In this document: piece by piece, positions 28,701 through 39,032 of the stretch | How the letters are laid out: each line of letters starts with the position of its first letter | Position numbering within the stretch: position 1 is the first letter of the stretch | Assembly (NCBI GenBank): GCA_005408345.1 | Contig: SEMN01000276.1 | Location: 558,001-622,000 of the forward strand | From: Macquaria australasica | Lineage: Eukaryota > Chordata > Actinopteri > Centrarchiformes > Percichthyidae | DNA length: 64,000 nt | Reading direction: 5' to 3' | Notes under the pieces: model-generated | Told to the model about the DNA's origin: nothing | The model's input: the letters and a program-made list of their open reading frames with translations, nothing else | Database searches by the model: none | Program-made: the position numbers and the translations under genes

Positions 28701-31700
28701 ACCTGAAAGATGACCCAAGGAAAGCTGTGAAGAGGCTCGCAATTAATGACCTAAAGCTCCTGGCTAAAAAGGCTCCTCACCTTTGGATCAGAGAAAACAC
28801 TCAGGTAGAGTTTCAGATGCTGACAGTTGCACTGTAGGGTTGTCTTCATGTTGGTTTGAAATCTGTAGGTAATCGAATTGGTTTTATCTCTGCAGACCTT
28901 GTGTGAGTGCGCCCTGACCAGCCCTTACAACAGTTTGAAGCTGAGGATGTTGGCTGTCCTCTCCACCCTCTCTGGAACAATTGCAATCAAGCAGTACTTG
29001 AATAATTTGACAGGTTGTGTTCACTTTTAAACCTTAAAAAAGAAATGTCAACACAATAGGAATTTGTTTAAGTATGTAAGAATTTGATCTTAATCAAGCT
29101 TTCATTGCAGGTTTCCATCGCTGTTACTTGTATAGAGAGGAGGACTGATCTGTATTCCTCTCTTCACTCTTCTCAGGTGGCTCTCCGGTTCCCCCCCGGC
29201 TCACTGACCTGGTTAAACTGGCACAAGAATGCTGTTACCACAGCAACCTGGTAGTGGCTGCTCATGGGGTCATAGTGCTCTCCAACATTGCCATTTCCTG
29301 TCCAGAAAAAGGTTAGTTACAGCAAGTAATGGCCTGGGTTAGGGATTCTTCTAATTCCCAATTGCTCATCAGTGCATTGATCTCACATTCACCCCACTGA
29401 TGATTGCTCTTGTGTGCCGAGGCTAAGTGTTGCTGTGTGTATTTTTCCTCCTCAGAAATAGTACAGCTGGAGCAGGACACCGTTTTGGGAGTGGAGTCCC
29501 TTCTGATGCTTTGCAGTCAGGACAGCAGCCCCAGTGCACAGGCCACACTCAAAGTAAGACAACACTATAACCACAAGTCAGAGGGCATAGCTTGGATCAA
29601 TACATCAGGAATAGAGCTGGGTTTTGAACCTCAATGCTTTTTCAGCACCAACACAAATGTGTTCATAGCACAAAGAATAGAAAACTGTCAAGTTCTGTAA
29701 GATGGCATCAAATGCCTGATCTGATTTGTAATCTTGTTTAGTTATTCTTTGATCAGATAGTTCCTGATTTAAATCAAAATTCAAGCAATTTTAGATTGTA
29801 TTATATTTACTTATTTATTTATCTGACTTATTTTCTCTGCCGCGTCCATCTTTAATATCTAACAAATGTAACGTTGCAACCAAGGAGGGAAAAATGATTT
29901 TGGGAGCACTACTCAGTAAAGCTGAATTCTCACAACTTTTTCTGACTTCCATGATACTATGGAATATTATATTATTCTAAAAGGTGTACTTGAAAACAGG
30001 GGTTTGTATCTGTAACCGTAGTTTTACAAACTTGTACATTTATGTTTGTATCTGTAAGCTTAGTTTTGCAGACTTGTACATTTTGTTTTCTGTCTGCAAA
30101 CTCCATTTTGCCAGTCTGTGCATTCAGACACAGGCTTGCAAACTCATTTTCACAATCGCGGCGGCAAAAGTACTTACGCACGTGTGCTCGCACAAGCTTA
30201 CGGACTTTTGACACATTTACTACGTGGTATGTTTTGTACACAGGGTTTCGCAAAAGAAACGGACTATCTGCAAGGGGGGGGGGTCTCCAGCTTCTGACCA
30301 ATCAGTGTCTTTGGAATCGCTACGCTGTCTGCAGACAGAAAACAAAATGTACAAGTTTGCAAAACTACGGTTACAGATACAAACCCGTTTTCAAGTACAC
30401 CTTTTAGAATGATATAATATTCCATATGATACCAGCATACCTTACCTAAAACATCTCCACTGCCATCCACCTCCTGGAAATGTATGTAATGATGATTGCC
30501 ATCAGCCAACCCTCGTCTACATTATGACTTAGTAATGTCCATCCTTTCAACTTCCCTTTTTGTGTCAACCTTAGACTGCCCTCACCTCATTGGTTAAACT
30601 GCTGAAAAGTCGACCCCACCTCAGCCAATCTGCTGTGGACTTCCTGCTCGGCCAGCTCCACTTATCCTGTGACTCCTCTCGCGTTCTCATGTGCCACGCT
30701 CTGGCAGCCATCGCCACGCACCTGCCGGTGTTGGGCGACGGCATGCTGGGAGATCTGGTGGACCTCTACAGAGTGGCCAGTTACTCCTCCACTGATAAGC
30801 AGCAGGAGCTTCTGGTGAGAGATGAGTCAGACATCAGCTGCTGTTTAGACAGTAAATTAAAGCTTTAAGAGTCTCCAACACTTAAATATAGCTTTTATGT
30901 TTTAAGCACAGGCGACTCAAAACAGCATTTACTTGACAATTAAGCTGTAATTGTGTTATATCTGTGTTCATCATCAACCTGCACATGCTAACCTGTTTTC
31001 AGTTAGAAATAGAGCTTATTATTTTATCTTTTAGCCTATGCATGACTGCTAACCCACAACAATGTCAGAATAGCTGACACTGCATTCAGTTTAAAAATCC
31101 TTTCTCGTTCTTATGCTCGTTTTATTGCCCTCGTATATCTCTGATTTTGGATTTTAACACTAGTCTCTCCCACTGCGATTGCTGCAGGTTTCCTTGGCAA
31201 CAGTGATTTTTGTTGCTAGCCAGTCGTCTCTGTCAGCGGAGGTGAAGACTGTCATCAAACAGCAGCTGGAGAATGTTGCTAATGGCTGGACGGTGTACCG
31301 CATCGCACGACAGGCCTCGCGCATGGTAGTCTCATCTGCTTGTACATATATAACCAGTACTACCAAACATCCACTTGTTTACTTTGACAGGGCACTCGAA
31401 GGAAATCATTGATCTTTTGGCAGGTACAGTATCTGATAAAGTATGCGTGAACTGAAGGACTTAAGATACATTTTAACACACCTCACTTGGCAGGCATCTT
31501 TTGATAGCCTGTTGATGCATGTGTGTCCATATGAAGTTGTTTTCTGTGTTTAAGCTCTGTCAACCTTAACTGTACTCTGTATTCTACGGTTTAATGACTC
31601 TAGACCTCTATTTGATCCACAACGATGATAACATAGACCTACTCTCTAAAATGGCATCTGTTATAGAGGTGGTAAAGGTGCACCAAGACAGAAGCATTTA

Positions 31701-34700
31701 ATTGTTTGAATGAAATGGTGTCACACGATCAGTCAAGTTGCCCCTGACTTGGCTCTTCTGGATATGCCACAGACATGGTACAGCCAACTCCTGCACCTGA
31801 AACGTGATGAAATATTATCATTCATTTGCAGGGATGCCATGAGTTCTCCAGCGAGCTGTACCAGAGTCTGCGGACCCGTGTGGCATCAGAGCACTTCTAC
31901 TTCTGGCTGAACAGCCTGAAAGAGTTTTCCCAGGCAGAGCAGTGCCTGAGTCACGTGGAGGATGGAGACTACAGTGGAGCCATGAGCGCCATCGCAGAGG
32001 CCCTGCGCTCCTACCAAAAGGGCATCGCTTCCCTCACGGTCAGTTGACCGCCAGGCATCTGCTTGTCAAAAAACATCAATACAATTCCTCCACCTACTTC
32101 ACCAATGACAGATGCTTAAAGCTGCTGATACTGGAGAGTCTTGCTATTTAAGCATCTCAAATTGTTAATGGATTAACTCACCTGACTGTATCTTGTTAGG
32201 TGAACTCAACCTGTGTCACTGTTAAACTGTAGTGTTTATGTGCTGTTATCTGATTAATCCTTCCCTCCAGGCTGCCAGTACTCCTCTGAGCCCGCTTACT
32301 TTCCAGTGCGAGTTCATTAAGCTGCGGATTGACACCCTGCAAGCCCTGTCACAGCTGATTTGTACCTGCAACAGCTTGAAAACCAGCCCTCCTCCTGCCA
32401 TTGCCACCACCGTCGCCCTCACCTCAGGCAATGAGCTGCAGCGTTGCGGCCGCATCTCCATGCAGGTGAAACAATAGTGTGGTTGTTACAGGTTGTCTGT
32501 GCAGAGTCTGTTTTCCAAGGCTACAGGTAGTCATGTTGTAATGTTAGGTCATTTTGTGGATCGTAGCTGATGTCCTGTTTTCATTGAAATAGCATTTAGG
32601 GGAAGGTTTACACGTTATTAATTAGGACCTAAACCTAATGTGAGGAAATTAGATAGTAAATTGCACAGATACAGATGTCTGATTGTGGCTGCCAGGTGTG
32701 AGAATAGGAACATACATCGTAAAATCCTACAGGTGCAGGGGGCTGTGGATCAACATCCGGCAGCAGATGTGAGTTGAAAAAAACAGGCCTGCGTAGACCT
32801 CCTCTTCACCGTCCAGCAGGATTTGTGTATCCAAGAAGATTAAATGTTCTCCAAATGTAGTTAATCAACAAGTCACTGCTGTTTTTCTGTTTTCCAGATG
32901 AAGGTATGCATGGATGAGTTCAGAAGTCTTGCGGCTCGCTACGTTGATTTACACCAGTCGTCGTTTGATGCTGATTATGCCACCCTTCGCAATGTGGAGC
33001 TGTATCCTTAAACATGCCTCAGTCTCATCAGACGTTTGTCTGTTTTTTGACGACCCTGGTTTCTCTGCCGTAATGTCTTTAATGTCAGCCATTTCTCTTT
33101 AACTGTCTGCTCAGACAACAACAGAGCTGTTTGCTCGTCTCCCATGTAATAGAAGCGCTGATACTGGACCCACAGGCAGCCAGGTGAGAGCTGTTGTAGT
33201 CCACAAAGGTGGAACAGCATGATTTGTATGAATTTGTTTGGTGGTTTAGGAGAAAGTTTAAAATGACATTTAGTCTAGATTTCATTGTGTATCATTTCCC
33301 AACTTTCCAGAAAACGGCTGTAGAGTAAAATTTTACTTGCTTGACATATGAGAAAAGGTAGCTTCTCTGCGTTAGACTGTCAGTAGAGTGTGAGGATAAA
33401 TGTCAACTTAGTTTAATTCATCATATTGAGTTTGTCAAGTCGTGCTTTAACCAACTACAGCACGATGTATGGATGTAGCTTTTCTGTAAGATGCACATTT
33501 GACGTAGACGACCGCAATGACCATAAATGCATCTTATTTAATTTGATAAAAAGCTTTTTCCACTGTTCCATGTACTTGAGTGTTTTCTACTGAAAGTGCT
33601 TTGCCATAACACACATCTCCTGGCAGACGTTGGTCTGTAACAGATTGTCTCTCTCTGTTTCTGTAATCTAGTTTTCAGGAGTATGGCACCCTGGGGTCGG
33701 TGCAGACAGAGAGTGAATATGAGCGACGGATGATGTCAGTCTTCAGTCGCGTGCTGGAGGAAGTGGAGGGCCTCACCAAGAAACACCCTCCTGTTTCATG
33801 CCTGGTAAGATTCATATAGAACACCTTGTGATCACTAGGTTTGCGTATGCTGAGTTACTTACAATTTAGCTGCAGGGAGTCCAGATTTGCAAAGCGCAAA
33901 TGACTGACATATGCCCTGCTTTTATCTAGTAATATATATGGTGTGTATTTGTTAAGTTAACACTTATTCTGCTGCTACATATTCTTTTCTCTTTGGTGTT
34001 TGCTTTTGAATTATTTAGATAGTTTTGGATATTGTTGTGTGACAGTTGGCCTGTTTATGTTGTTTGTATTGTCTCCCTTGAAATGGACATTTAACGAAAC
34101 TTTTACCTGGTTAAATAACGGAAAATGACAAAAACTTGGATATGAGCAGCAGCAAATTGTTTATGTCAGTAATGAAAATGTATTGTTTGCTGTTATTGTT
34201 TTCCAGCATACAGGTTGTCTCTGTGATGCTGTCATCGCTTTGCTGAAGGTCCCGCTGTCTTTCCAGAGGTATTTCTTCCAAAAGCTCCAGTCAACAAGCA
34301 TCAAGGTACAGTAACTTATTTTAATTAGACAATCACAATAAAATGTACATCCCAATTCAGAATGTCAGAATGATAGAGAGCTCACTACACTACTTTCTAT
34401 CTACTACTAAGTGTATGTGTGTATTACTAATGTATGAGGGATACGATTTGTGTGTGTTCGTCTCTTCATTAGATAAATAAAAGCAGTACACTTATTAGAT
34501 TTACATATCCTTGGGACAACATAAGTATACAGGATGCCTTTCATTGTTAGTGTTAACAATCACTTCATCAACACAAAAGGAAGAACGGGGAAAGCCACAC
34601 CCTCATAACTCTGATGCATTTATTAGACCATATAATACAGATCGACCTTTTGGCAAACGCCCTCAAACTTTCCCTCAAGTGTTTCTACAATCACTTCACC

Positions 34701-35663
34701 ACCGCACACCACATGCAGGAATGTTATTACAAGACAGGTTGACATGCAAGCACACAGCTGACTGACAACAGCAGGCAACGCATACCGTGTGATCATGGTG
34801 ACATACAGTGCAGTTGCAGCTACGTACGACATTCTTTCTTAAGCTCTCTTAAGGCTGACCCAGGTGTGTATTTTTATTTTTGCCAGCTTGCCCTCTCTCC
34901 GTCCCCTCGAACACCGAGTGAACCGATCCCAGTGCAGAGCAGCCAGCAGCTGACTCTTAAAGTGGAGGGGGTGGTGCAGCACGGTTCGACTCCAGGACTC
35001 TTCAGGAAAATCCAGTCTGTCTGCCTCAATGTCACTTCAGTTCTCCAGAGCAAGACGGCACCAGACTACAAGGTATCTAGTGTTTGCTTACATCTTTGGT
35101 TGTAGCTCAGATAATTAGGAAAATGCATATATTTCAAAATCATACATCCTCCTGAGTATATGGCTCTTCCATGTATTGAAGCTCATATCTGGTATTCTTA
35201 ACCCATATAATCAGTGCAAACACAGCTACATACTGTGTTTATCTACAGATCACGCTAGTTCTGATGTTTGTACTCCTGTTTGTTGCATTTTTTTTTTTGG
35301 TGAATTGTGGCTGTGCTACTCCTCTGTTGATGATAACATGTAACATATTTGTCTTGTTTTCCTGTTTTTTTCCCCTTTTAGATTGCACTCGATACTAAAA
35401 CTAATGAGATCGAGCAGCGGGTAGAACCCCACAACGACTACTTCAGCACCCAGTTCTTGCTGAATTTCTCCATCTTGGGCACTCACACCGTCACTGTGGA
35501 GGCCTCTGTGGTGGATGAGAGTGGCATCGAGTGGAAGACCGGGCCCAAGACAACGGTGTCAGTCAAGTCCCTGGAGGATCCTTACTCCCAGCAGCTCCGC
35601 CATCAGCTACAGCAGGGTGGAGCTCAGCCTGCTCCACAGAGGGGTGCATATGCTCGCTTCTAG
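25728..35663 (+). CDS. ints7: Integrator complex subunit 7
   Basis: Backbone subunit of Integrator, the nuclear complex that cleaves snRNA 3' ends and attenuates RNA polymerase II transcripts. Twenty coding exons: 25728-25821, 25964-26093, 26757-26903, 27102-27239, 27350-27396, 27835-28034, 28682-28804, 28896-29013, 29177-29311, 29456-29553, 30575-30814, 31188-31325, 31832-32038, 32271-32465, 32898-33001, 33115-33183, 33672-33804, 34207-34305, 34887-35072, 35382-35663. The total is 2883 nt, 960 aa plus stop (human 962). Every junction keeps phase. The N-terminal half is helical HEAT/ARM-like repeats (NFLRLCVLKVTQQSEKHL in exon 3; GMxGDL-type helices in exon 11). The C-terminal part is collinear with the human subunit: RIARQASRM, EHFYFWLNSLKEF, VEPHNDYFSTQFLLNF, ending GAYARF. 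The exon 12 donor, ATG|GTAGTC, is weak. Start MSLSTARSFLSEA aligns with the human N-terminus. Confidence 0.96.
26182..26465 (+). repeat. MITE-like repeat with TTTATTAGGTACAC ends, ints7 intron 2
   Basis: Begins CTTTATTAGGTACACCC and ends GTGTACCTAATAAACTG, an inverse pair of about 16 bp, followed by ACAACTGAGTG. The interior has CCTCCAAAATGATAATAAAG and GAATCAACACCTCTCTATAA, which recur at 56932-57130. Confidence 0.65.
27397..28681 (+). other. ints7 introns 5 and 6 (around exon 27835-28034): nothing recognised
   Basis: Intron 5 (27397-27834) and intron 6 (28035-28681) hold no repeat or RNA gene I recognise. An 88-codon ORF at 28179-28445 lacks flanking splice consensus that would keep the ints7 frame. 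Confidence 0.5.
29959..30425. mobile_element. 467-bp inverted-repeat (MITE-like) element in ints7 intron 10
   Basis: The left end from 29959 (ATGGAATATTATATTATTCT, then AAAAGGTGTACTTGAAAAC and GGTTTGTATCTGTAACCGTA) is repeated inverted at 30340-30425, with only a few substitutions over about 85 bp. Just inside the left end a 44-bp unit, GTTTGTATCTGTAA...GACTTGTACATT, is repeated in tandem (about 30002-30040 and 30046-30084). The GC-richer centre has a G9-type run near 30277. ORFs of 109-121 codons cross it on both strands but read through the inverted repeats and match no transposase. Confidence 0.7.
30815..31831 (+). other. ints7 introns 11 and 12 (around exon 31188-31325): nothing recognised
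   Basis: No repeat or RNA gene identified. In intron 12, ACAGGGCACTCGAAGG...GGCAGGTACAG (about 31386-31428) looks like an exon end, but it is not needed by the conserved protein. Confidence 0.45.
32466..35381 (+). other. ints7 introns 14-19: nothing recognised between exons
   Basis: Introns 32466-32897, 33184-33671, 33805-34206, 34306-34886 and 35073-35381 contain AT-rich unique-looking sequence with pyrimidine tracts before each acceptor. No further feature is supported. Confidence 0.5.
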
Positions 35664-35747
35664 TGAATGTCCACAAACAGTTTAGCTTTTGTACTTTGAC
35701 CTGTTTTGTCTTGTAGAAACTGAATATGTACATATTTTTTTTCAATG

Positions 35748-35753
35748 ATTAAA
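35748..35753 (+). terminator. ints7: ints7 polyadenylation signal (ATTAAA)
   Basis: ATTAAA lies 85 bases after the stop codon in a T-rich context. No AATAAA is closer. A short 3' UTR is implied. Confidence 0.5.
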
Positions 35754-35763
35754 AAGCCAGATT

Positions 35764-37400
35764 TAATTTTAATCCTGCACATTGAGTGTAATCCTTCCAA
35801 AATAATGTTGACCAGGTGTAAAGGACACAAGATCATGCAGTCATTTCAGTGTATACCCAAAGTCCACACATTAATGGCCTTCAGTATAATCTGATGGGCA
35901 TAAAGATCGGCCACCAGAAAAAGCAAAATTGCTTTATATTCCCTGTCCATATTCTTAATCCAATAGTATTCCATGCTTCCTGTAATCTCCAGGACAATTT
36001 AGTATGAATGTCCCTGGATTTACTGTCTGATTTATTCTACATAAAGTGTAATAACATAAAGTGCCATCAGGGGGCAGACCATAGTCATTAACGGGACATC
36101 ATTTATCTGTCTCTTCCAGACTTGCCTGAATCACAGTTAAAATGTCAGCATTTAGACTTCTCAAACCGATAGTTTTATGTCTTAATTCCTACAGTATAAC
36201 GTTGAATGTCACCTTAAAGAACCACACTCTTATGCTTTTCATGTTATTATTTCAAACATTTATGACACTCTAGCTCTGAACAATCTCAAATTCTAACATG
36301 CTTTAATAATGACGCAAACTGGAGTAGCCCACGTTTCTGGTTAAAATTAATCTAAACACATCGATTTTAAGGGTGAACTCACGAACCCACACTGGTGATG
36401 TAACCTGAAAATAACTTGCTGCCGGGAATGAGTCCACGTAAGATGAAGTCAGAAGATTTGGACACACAATTTAGAAAAAGCAGTTTCTTGTCCATAGACA
36501 CTTGACATCAGAGAGCCTGCGCACTTAATGGCTCAAGGTGGCGTCAGGTGACAAGGAATTAAAATGAAGGTTCCACACGTGGTTTTCATAATAAAAGGTT
36601 TCATTGAACGTACAATGTGATGTTTTTATACCACATTAAATCCCCTTTGAAATCTTATATAATATTAAATGTGAGTAGAAGCAAATTCGGAAGATGACTT
36701 TCTTCAGATTGATCATTTGGCATTTGGTGTTTTACTAAGAGCACATGCCTTATTCTTGTAAACACATGGAAATTATTGTTTTTCTTGATTCTAGACTCAG
36801 TTATTCTGCATTGTGGTATGTAGATCTTTTGTCATTTTTTGATTTGTAAACTTGGTATGTATTCATTTTCCTTTTTTATGTCTAACATTAATTGATGTAA
36901 TTTCCAATGCTGGATTTTCAACGGGGCAAATTGGGCACCAGGTTCACAGTGTGTCATATTGGAAGTTTGGTGATTTGCACTACTAAAGTGCAGCATCAAC
37001 TAAAGTAGATCTTGCATTATCACCTAGATTTGTGATCCATCCTTGTTTTGTGGATATTACGAACTAAATTCGTGTGGTGGGGGCCCAACAGCACATTTAT
37101 GCCCCTGCGGCTATGTCACTACATACATATATTTTTTTTTAGTTAGTAAACAAATCTTTATTTTCAAGACATTCAGCATAGAAAATCAAGGTTTCTTTTT
37201 CTCTTTGTTTAATACAAAAAACTGAGCAGAATCTAACAAGCAAACTGTAAAAACATTCCGAAACAAAATACAAAAGTAGAGTTATAAGACAATAAAAAAG
37301 TGTTTTATTTGTTTAGTATAGATGCAAAAGTAAATAAAAAATAAAAAACTAACAATTTACTAAAATGTAGCTGGCAAAGCAAGATCTTGAAGTCTTATCT
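35764..37400. other. Intergenic between ints7 and lpgat1
   Basis: About 1.6 kb, AT-rich, with no coding exon or repeat I can name. An A/T-rich stretch with AATAAA-like words lies at 37290-37350. Confidence 0.5.
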
Positions 37401-38104
37401 CAACCTGAATCTTTTATTTTGAAGGCAGAGGGGGACTCGCTTCCGCTCACGCTCTCTCGGTCTTTTGTGGACGTTGACGCGGTGCGAGTCGGGCTCTTGA
37501 CAAAGATAACGGGTCCTGCCAGCCGAGAAACGAGAAATCTCTGCTCTCCGTATCTGATGGGCATATGTCGCTTATAGTTTGTGTAACGTTTGCCTAGCTT
37601 GCGGCGTTGATCCCAGGCCCCGGCCCCGGCCCCGGCCCGAACCGCCTCTCGTCCATATAAATCGCGAATGGGAGCTCAGTAGCTAGCTAACTTGACGACG
37701 ACGACGACGATGATGATGATGATGATGAAGATGAAGAAGATGAGTCGGTGGGTTCATCCCGGTGTCTCCGACTGAGATGGAGCCAGCGACGCTCAGCTGG
37801 AGTTGCTTGCTAGGTAGCTAGCGAGCTAGCGGTGCCCGCCGGGATCTGCCGTGCCCGAGCAGCCCCGGATAACGTTAGCTACATGGGCGCAGCCGCGGTT
37901 TTGTCGCACGGGGTTCGTCGCAGCGCTACCGGACGTTTCCACCTCTGTCCCCGCGTTTGATGGAGGGTGGCCATGTCGACCAGCACAGAAAGGAGAAACG
38001 CTAACCTGACCGTTTAGGTTAGCCGCACGTGACACGGTTCGCCTCGCCCCGACGGTTAAGCGACACCTCTGACCGCCCTTGGATGCTTCAGCGACATTGA
38101 TCGG
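37401..38104 (+). promoter_or_regulatory. lpgat1: lpgat1 CpG-rich promoter and probable noncoding exon 1
   Basis: A sharp switch to GC/CpG-rich sequence. It contains a tandem GGCCCC run (about 37617-37639), a TATA-like ATATAAAT (TATAAA at 37656-37661), then a (GAC)n(GAT)n run at 37693-37727. A strong donor, GTGAGT, begins at 38105, so a 5' noncoding exon of about 0.4 kb (about 37690-38104) is likely, joined to the acceptor before 38780. The transcription start is inferred from the TATA position. Confidence 0.55.
37710..37775 (+). CDS. Candidate upstream ORF in lpgat1 leader (21 codons)
   Basis: Six consecutive ATG codons arise from the GAT repeat. They are followed by Lys-Met-Lys-Lys-Met, then SRWVHPGVSD and a TGA at 37773-37775. 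The ORF starts about 50 bases after the TATA-like box, so it would sit close to the cap. It would be expected to reduce translation of lpgat1 if transcribed as predicted. Coding status is not shown. Confidence 0.35.
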   Translation: MMMMMMKMKKMSRWVHPGVSD

Positions 38105-38682
38105 GTGAGTAACACCGTGAGCCCCCGGGCTTTTGCCGGACTACGGGGGCCCGGACTATGTCCTGGATGAGGCACACGGTCGTTGCGGCTCGCGCCAGCC
38201 TCCAGGCGTTTAGTAACGCTGTTGTCTCACAAAAACGCCGGAGTGCTTAAGCTTATTAGCCGTGTCGGTGTGCTTCGCGGTGGTGCTGTAGCCCGCGGGT
38301 TGTCGCACCTGGCGCGTTTCTTGACATCTGTTCCCGTTATGCTAACTCAGCCTACTGCTAGCTAGCGTGTCTTGGAAGTACTCGACCACGTCCCGTGCGA
38401 CTGGTCCCCCTTTTTTTACGGTCCTGTCTTTGCATGTATTGCTGTTAACGATGGGCAGCGAGCTAGCAGGAAGTCGCGAACGACAAATGGTCACAGTTCA
38501 GAATAAACCATCGTGAATGATAATCATTAGATGGCACCCACTAGGCGAAACAGCCTCACCCCGAACCGGTTAGCGGCAGACTCGCTCCTCTGTGTGTCCG
38601 GGTGCGTGGTGTAACGTTGGGTTATTTTGCGGGTTTGTGTTGTGCTCAAAGCACATCTGTTTGTTTACAGTGAGGATGATGT

Positions 38683-38720
<38 letters not shown>

Positions 38721-38779
38721 CTCGTCTTTGTCCAACAAGCCTAGCCGAGATGCTAACAGCTGCTGTGTCTCTGTTACAG
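38105..38779 (+). other. lpgat1 intron 1, with a (CA)n microsatellite
   Basis: GC-rich start after the exon 1 donor, turning AT-richer. It contains an AC repeat of 34 bp (38685-38718) and ends in CTCTGTTACAG. No gene inside. Confidence 0.6.
38685..38718. repeat. (AC)17 microsatellite
   Basis: 34 bases of alternating A and C. Confidence 0.95.
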
Positions 38780-38794
38780 ACGGTGTGCATCAGG

Positions 38795-39032
38795 ATGGCA
38801 CAGCTCTTGGACGGGGCCGGCAAACTGGGCTGGGTTCTGCTCAAGTCTGTGACCCGTTTTGTGTTTATGTTCCTCAACAACTGTGTAGCCATCCCTTCCT
38901 ACTGCTTATACCTGCTGCTTCTGCAGCCGCTGAGAATATGGGACAGCTCCACTTTCTGGCACATCGAAGGGATCATGTTCAAGTGGTTGCTGGCCATGGT
39001 GTCTTCATGGGGCTGGATTGCAGGTTATACAG
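38795..39032 (+). CDS. lpgat1: lpgat1 first coding exon (N-terminal membrane segment)
   Basis: Exon begins at 38780 after TTACAG, 15 untranslated bases, then ATG. It encodes MAQLLDGAGKLGWVLLKSVT through GIMFKWLLAMVSSWGWIAGYT plus one base. Donor GTAAGA. Confidence 0.93.

Noticed and set aside
30042..30407. 121-codon plus ORF in ints7 intron 10
   Set aside because: It runs across the inverted-repeat element and its terminal repeats. The codons reflect the repeat, not a protein, and there is no transposase similarity.
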